Part shown: positions 60,601 through 64,000 of the stretch, one piece after another
How positions within the stretch are numbered: position 1 is the stretch's first letter
Layout of the letters: each line of letters starts with the position of its first letter
Assembly: GCF_900142925.1 (NCBI RefSeq)
Contig: NZ_FRCN01000018.1
Span: forward strand, 110,090-174,089
From: Chitinophaga sp. CF418
GTDB lineage: Bacteria; Bacteroidota; Bacteroidia; Chitinophagales; Chitinophagaceae
Direction: 5' to 3'
DNA length: 64,000 bases
Made by a program: the position numbers and the translations under genes
Notes under the pieces: model-generated
Seen by the model: the letters and a program-made list of their open reading frames with translations, nothing else
Told to the model about the DNA's origin: nothing
The model's database searches: none

Positions 60601-61206
60601 TCGATAGTAATGACCGGTGTGGGTATTATGGCGCTGGCGGGTATTGTGGTACGTAACGGTATAGTGTTGGTAGAGTTCACCGACCTGCTGGTGCAACAGA
60701 AGATGCCGGTATATGAAGCGGTAGTCGAGGCGGGAAGAACCCGTATGACGCCGGTATTGCTGACAGCGATTGCAGCGATCCTGGGTCTGATACCGCTGGC
60801 GGTAGGTTTTAATATTGACTTTGCCAGCTTATTCTCCTCATTTGAGCCACATATCTTCTTTGGAGGTGATAACGTAGCATTCTGGGGCCCGTTGGCCTGG
60901 ACGATGGTGTACGGACTGGTTTTTGCCACTTTCCTGACCCTGATCCTGGTACCGGTGATGTACGCCATGAACAAGCGTTCCATTGATGTACTGGACCATT
61001 ACAAAATGCCACGCGTCATGAAATATGTGCCTTTTCTGGTACTGGGGCTGAAACTGGCGATGAAGAAGGAAGACGTACGCAGGATGCATGATCCGGCATA
61101 TGTATCGCCCAAACCTTATCATTTCTTCCCGAATGGGGAGGATGAGGTGGAAAAGCCGCATGTACAGAGGCATCATCAAGACAAGAAGATACACGAAAGA
61201 GTTTAG
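57643..61206 (+). CDS. RND efflux transporter (AcrB/MexB superfamily)
   Basis: A 1187-residue inner-membrane proton-driven pump. The N-terminal helix is followed by periplasmic PEQFPEVVFPQFYISTIYSG, TM helices 2-6 (about 340-500) with the proton-relay VDDAIVVIENVHRIFYERK in helix 4, and a second half that repeats this plan (GVGIMALAGIVVRNGIVLVEF). Two Asp in VVDDAIVVIE match the relay residues of helix 4. The C-terminal tail of about 90 residues, rich in His/Lys/Glu, is longer than in AcrB. Last gene of the operon, closed by a strong terminator. Confidence 0.95.
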   Translation: MQDNLNKEFKPTSWSIDNKVSIYVATFILALAGILSYQSLPKEQFPEVVFPQFYISTIYSGTAPEDMETLVTKPIEKQLGGISGVKSIKSTSMQDYSAITIEFDASENMETARQEVREKVDDAKKDLPNNLTQEPQIIKIDVSQIPIMNVNLSGDFDLQSLKKYADEMQDRIEALNEITRVDIVGALEREIQINVDKYKMDAARISFDDVANAIAMENRTISGGLVSMDGQKRTLSVKGEYKDASKIRNIVIRSMSGAVVYLKDIAEVVDGFEEQESYARLDGKNVITLNVIKQSGKNLIDASDKIRLIIDDMKKDYLPKGLDVTITADQSNSTRVTLHDLINTIIIGFLLVTVILMFFMGAVNAIFVALSVPISMFIAFLLMPAYGFTLNMMVLFSFLLALGIVVDDAIVVIENVHRIFYERKDLGIVRAAKVAAGEVFLPVFSGTLTVLAPFFPLLFWPGIIGSFMFFLPVTLITTLGASLIVAYIINPVFAVDFMDRHEGENHPKPTFNKKFVILTIIFAVIALMGYAAGNFGMGNFTVFLYLMIVLERFWLGGVARRFQSNVWPRVQERYKRILKWCLVGWRPIWILVGTFGLLVFSIMLTVIRSPKVVFFPQADPNFIYTYIELPMGTDQKYTDSVTHIIEQKITAVVGQKNPIVESIISNVAVGAGDPSQMDMSVQPHKGKVTVAFVEFGKRNGNSTVQYLDKIRKAVRGIPGVDITVEQEQGGPPTGKPINIEIAGDEFEELTAASEKIKRYLDSLQIGGVEELKSDFQSNKPEILVNIDRERANREGISTTTIGMALRTALYGQEASKFRDPEDDYKIMVRFREDQRNNINTLMNLNIVYRDMNMAGAIRQVPLSAVADIKYSNTYASIKRIDQKRVVTLYSNVLTGYNTNEVVQQIQTALNDFPKSPGITVKMTGEQEDQQETSNFLGLAMVGAFGLILMIMVTQFNSIGRPLVIFMEILFSIIGVFLGFATFGMDISIVMTGVGIMALAGIVVRNGIVLVEFTDLLVQQKMPVYEAVVEAGRTRMTPVLLTAIAAILGLIPLAVGFNIDFASLFSSFEPHIFFGGDNVAFWGPLAWTMVYGLVFATFLTLILVPVMYAMNKRSIDVLDHYKMPRVMKYVPFLVLGLKLAMKKEDVRRMHDPAYVSPKPYHFFPNGEDEVEKPHVQRHHQDKKIHERV

Positions 61207-61247
61207 TTCACACTATATACAGTGTAACAGTTGTAGGTTTAACAGGT

Positions 61248-61281
61248 ACCGTCCCGTATCCACGGGACGGTTTCTTTTTTT
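61248..61281 (+). terminator. Terminator of the RND operon
   Basis: ACCGTCCCGT at 61248-61257 pairs perfectly with ACGGGACGGT at 61262-61271 around an ATCC loop, followed by TTCTTTTTTTT. Confidence 0.95.
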
Positions 61282-61304
61282 TACACCTTAACAAACTTTA
61301 ACAA

Positions 61305-61333
61305 TTGACTGCAATTCCAATTACTTATTTTTG
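61305..61333 (+). promoter_or_regulatory. Promoter of the AIM24-family gene
   Basis: TTG at 61305-61307, 18-bp spacer, TATTTTTG at 61326-61333 (TAnnTTTG), 47 bp before ATG 61381. Confidence 0.6.
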
Positions 61334-61380
61334 ATGTGCAAGAGCCATTATTGTTAACCTGATAAATTTATCAATACGCT

Positions 61381-62166
61381 ATGCGACGCAACCATGAAAT
61401 AGATTACCGTATCTATGGCGAAGAAATACAGATTGTCGAGATAGAACTGGACCCACAGGAGACTGCTATTGCTGAAAGCGGCAGCTTTATGATGATGGAC
61501 CAGGATATTCAGATGCAAACAATGTTCGGGGATGGTTCACAATCTAATCAGGGGCTTTTAGGTAAATTAATGTCAGCCGGTAAACGGATATTGACAGGGG
61601 AGAGCTTGTTCATGACTGCATTTACCAATGTGGGCAATGGCAAGCAGAAGGTTAGTTTTGCGGCTCCTTATCCCGGTAAGATCATTCCGATGGACCTGGC
61701 CCAGATGGGCGGCAGGGTAATTTGTCAGAAGGATGCGTTCCTATGTGCAGCGAAAGGTGTTAGTATTGGCATAGAATGGCAGAGAAGGCTAGGAACCGGA
61801 ATTTTTGGCGGGGAAGGCTTCATTATGGAAAAGCTGGAAGGAGATGGTATGGCATTTGTGCATGCTGGGGGGATGGTGATTGAGAAGCAGTTACTGCCCG
61901 GGCAGGTATTAAAAATTGATACGGGATGTGTGGTAGCGTATACTTCAGGTGTACAATTTGACGTTGAATTTGTAAAAGGAATCAGAAATATGGTTTTCGG
62001 TGGCGAGGGTTTGTTCTTTGCCACATTAAGAGGTCCGGGTACAGTCTGGATACAATCCTTACCTATCAGCAGAATGGCCGCGAGACTGGTTTCTTACGGT
62101 ACCGGAAAGCGCAAGGAGGAAGGTAGTATATTGGGCGGGTTAGGCAATTTACTGGACGGAGATTGA
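61381..62166 (+). CDS. AIM24 / TIGR00266 family protein
   Basis: A 261-residue soluble protein of the AIM24/TIGR00266 beta-prism type. DYRIYGEEIQIVEIELDPQE at the N-terminus, then ESGSFMMMDQDIQMQT, the glycine-rich GDGMAFVHAGGMVIEKQLLPG and a final GLFFATLRGPGTVWIQSLP are typical. Function unknown in bacteria; the yeast relative is mitochondrial. Kynureninase follows after 113 bp in the same direction; no functional link is claimed. Confidence 0.9.
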   Translation: MRRNHEIDYRIYGEEIQIVEIELDPQETAIAESGSFMMMDQDIQMQTMFGDGSQSNQGLLGKLMSAGKRILTGESLFMTAFTNVGNGKQKVSFAAPYPGKIIPMDLAQMGGRVICQKDAFLCAAKGVSIGIEWQRRLGTGIFGGEGFIMEKLEGDGMAFVHAGGMVIEKQLLPGQVLKIDTGCVVAYTSGVQFDVEFVKGIRNMVFGGEGLFFATLRGPGTVWIQSLPISRMAARLVSYGTGKRKEEGSILGGLGNLLDGD

Positions 62167-62279
62167 TTGGATACACGTTATAGCGGTTCCGTTTGCCCAG
62201 GCAGGGAAAAGTACTCATTTTTTTAAGTAGAGTACAGGAATAAACGGGATCGGGTAAGAGAAACCTGGAATTTTGAAAT

Positions 62280-63545
62280 ATGTTTGAACTATCAAGGCAG
62301 TTTGCTGAAGAGCAGGACCAATCGGACCCATTAAAGACGCACAGGGAACAATTTTATTTCCCTCAGAGACATGGAAAGGATGCGATTTATTTTTGCGGAA
62401 ACTCTTTAGGATTACAGCCCAAAAAAGTAAGACCAGCCATAGAACAGGAATTGACTGATTGGCAGCATCATGCAGTAGAAGGATATTGGAATGCGGAGAA
62501 TCCATGGCTTTATTATCAGCAATATTGCAGCAAGCCGTTAACAGGTATTGTCGGAGCCAGCCAGGAAGAGCTGACAGTAATGAATACGCTTACAGTAAAT
62601 CTGCATTTGTTATTGATGAGCTTTTACCGGCCGACGAAGCAGCGGTTTAAGGTATTGATGGAGGCTGGGGCTTTTCCCAGCGACCAATATGCTGTTGAAA
62701 CACAGGTACGGATGCATGGTTTTGATCCGGAAACAGCGATAATAGAAGTAGCTCCCCGGCCAGGTGAATATTTAATAAGAGAGGAAGATATTTTTGAGAT
62801 TATTGCGCGGGAAAGTAGTAGCTTAGCAATAATATTATTGGGGGGAATAAACTATTATACCGGCCAATTGTTTAATATGCAGTCCATTACGGAAGCAGCC
62901 CATAGAGTTGGGGCTGTCGCTGGGTTCGACCTGGCACACGTAGTAGGAAACGTACCTTTGAAGTTACATGACTGGGAAGTAGATTTTGCCGTTTGGTGCT
63001 CTTATAAGTATTTAAATGGAGGCCCCGGCGCTGTAGGTGGAGCATTTATACATGAAAGACATGCCCGTGATACAAACCGGCAACGACTAGGTGGCTGGTG
63101 GGGCAACGAAGAAAGTACCCGTTTTAAAATGGAGAAGGGTTTTAAACCCAAAAGCCGTGCAGAAGGCTGGCAAATTAGCACGGCTCAGGTATTTAACATG
63201 GTAGCATTAAAAGCCTCACTGGAACTTTTTGAGTCCGCTGGGATGGCAGCTTTAAGAGATAAGAGCATTAAACTCACCAATTATCTTGAATTCCTGTTAA
63301 AACATATAGAAAACATAAAATTTGAAATAATTACGCCAAAAAATTGTAAGGAACGCGGTGCTCAATTATCTTTGCTTTTCCATGAAAAAGGGAGAGAAAT
63401 CCAACAAAAGATGACTGACGCCGGTATAATCGTCGACTGGCGGGAACCCGGAGTAATTCGCATTTCACCGGCGCCCTTATATAACTCTTATGGAGACGTA
63501 TTTCATTTTTATGAAATCATAGCTAATATTGATTCAAACGCTTAA
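62280..63545 (+). CDS. kynU: Kynureninase
   Basis: A 421-residue PLP enzyme that cleaves L-kynurenine to anthranilate and alanine (tryptophan degradation or NAD synthesis). Family marks are FCGNSLGLQPKKV near 38-50, TVMNTLTVNLHLLLMSFY, the phosphate-binding GFDLAHVVGNVPL, and WCSYKYLNGGPGAVGGAFIHER with the PLP lysine K243, then GWWGNEESTRFKM. Length is typical. No other kynurenine-pathway gene is in the window. Followed by a Gly-rich gene 9 bp later. Confidence 0.96.
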   Translation: MFELSRQFAEEQDQSDPLKTHREQFYFPQRHGKDAIYFCGNSLGLQPKKVRPAIEQELTDWQHHAVEGYWNAENPWLYYQQYCSKPLTGIVGASQEELTVMNTLTVNLHLLLMSFYRPTKQRFKVLMEAGAFPSDQYAVETQVRMHGFDPETAIIEVAPRPGEYLIREEDIFEIIARESSSLAIILLGGINYYTGQLFNMQSITEAAHRVGAVAGFDLAHVVGNVPLKLHDWEVDFAVWCSYKYLNGGPGAVGGAFIHERHARDTNRQRLGGWWGNEESTRFKMEKGFKPKSRAEGWQISTAQVFNMVALKASLELFESAGMAALRDKSIKLTNYLEFLLKHIENIKFEIITPKNCKERGAQLSLLFHEKGREIQQKMTDAGIIVDWREPGVIRISPAPLYNSYGDVFHFYEIIANIDSNA

Positions 63546-63554
63546 TTAAGTAAG

Positions 63555-64000
63555 ATGACTTTTGAGAGAAACGAACGCCCCCGCAGGCCCTACTCTCCTC
63601 CTGGTGCAGACAAAGACCAAGATCCCAATAAGGAGAGACCAAGCGGTTACTTCAAACCCGATTTTAATAGTGAAAGAGAGGGTAGACCCGGCGGTTATAA
63701 CCGGGACAATGACAGACCTTTTAACTCTGACCGTGAAGGCGGCGGCGGTTACAATCGTGGGGATCGTGATGGTGGCGGTGGCGGTGGATATCGTCCACGC
63801 GACAATGGAGGCTACGGTGGTGGCGGTGGCTACAACCGTGGAGATAATGATGGTGGCTATAATCGCGAAGGCGGTGGCGGCTATAACCGTGAAGGCGGTG
63901 GTGGTGGCTATAATCGTGGCGGCGGCGGCGGTTACGACCGTGGCGGCGGCGGTGGTGGTGGTTACGACCGCGGTGGCGGTGGTGGCGGCTACAATCGTGG
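63555..64000 (+). CDS. Partial: N-terminus of a glycine-rich, RGG/YNR-repeat protein
   Basis: Frame open from ATG 63555 to the window edge (148 codons). After a charged leader (MTFERNERPRRPYSPPGADK) come imperfect repeats of GGGGYNR, GGGGGYDR and REGGGGGYNR, about ten units, low in hydrophobic residues. Such extensions occur in Bacteroidota RNA-binding proteins, often N-terminal to a pseudouridine synthase of the RluB/RsuA family or an RNA helicase domain. The identity of the body is beyond the window, so only the RG-rich nature is claimed. ATG is 9 bp after the kynureninase stop, so they may be co-transcribed. Confidence 0.75.
   Translation, partial: MTFERNERPRRPYSPPGADKDQDPNKERPSGYFKPDFNSEREGRPGGYNRDNDRPFNSDREGGGGYNRGDRDGGGGGGYRPRDNGGYGGGGGYNRGDNDGGYNREGGGGYNREGGGGGYNRGGGGGYDRGGGGGGGYDRGGGGGGYNR

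Overview
The window reads as chromosomal DNA of a Bacteroidota bacterium, most likely a Chitinophaga-like member of the Chitinophagales. The signs are a complete ECF sigma / FecR / STN-type SusC / SusD cassette, many paralogue-rich lipoprotein genes, promoters of the Bacteroidota type (a -7 box TAnnTTTG, sometimes with TTG or TTTG about 18 bp upstream), an almost complete lack of Shine-Dalgarno sequences, and an estimated mid-40s GC content. The genus is inference; no rRNA gene is present.

Layout. 1-4.2 kb: tail of a polysaccharide locus (partial beta-helix protein, GDP-mannose dehydratase, GDP-fucose synthase, Wzi/RemB-like outer membrane protein). 4.3-6.6 kb: ABC-F ATPase and a small secreted protein in convergent arrangement. 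6.7-15.7 kb: regulated nutrient uptake cassette (ECF sigma, FecR anti-sigma, SusC with an STN signalling domain, SusD, DUF4843 lipoprotein, PKD-like lipoprotein). 15.8-22.9 kb: small enzymes and regulators (lipoprotein, NTF2-like protein, AraC and MarR regulators, acidic protein, PhzF isomerase, SnoaL-monooxygenase fusion, nitrilase, isochorismatase-fold hydrolase, alpha/beta hydrolase). 23-29.4 kb: two tRNA-Arg genes flanking an acyl-CoA ligase, a 2TM protein, a GntR-regulated Fsr-type transporter, a TPR membrane protein and a MarC protein. 29.6-33 kb: glycine-zipper lipoprotein, glycosyltransferase, SRPBCC protein, TonB-C-like protein.

33-38.7 kb: a three-gene SMC-like operon, jetA-jetB-jetC (DUF3375, DUF4194, MukB/SbcC-like ATPase), closed by a terminator with no jetD nuclease gene. 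This is the most interesting protein-coding system seen. 38.7-49.5 kb: alcohol dehydrogenase, cupin, a tandem pair of zinc-ribbon/CarboxypepD proteins, esterase, HxlR regulator, serine hydrolase, YceI lipoprotein, PaaN aldehyde dehydrogenase and a TPR protein. 49.9-54.2 kb: DUF1015 protein, phosphoserine aminotransferase, S1/P1-like phospholipase/nuclease and a DUF502 membrane protein. 54.3-61.3 kb: TetR-TolC-HlyD-RND efflux operon with a clear operator laid over its promoter. 61.4-64 kb: AIM24-family protein, kynureninase, and the glycine-rich N-terminus of a protein cut by the window edge.

The intergenic DNA is richer than usual in secondary structure. It holds an 11-bp tandem repeat inside a long hairpin (19.6 kb), a second unrelated 11-bp tandem repeat (49.55 kb), a nest of CTATAG palindromes (49.65 kb), a perfect 62-bp palindrome (45.95 kb) and a perfect 36-bp palindrome (29.47 kb), besides about fifteen recognisable hairpin terminators. 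No insertion sequence, prophage, CRISPR array or rRNA gene was seen.
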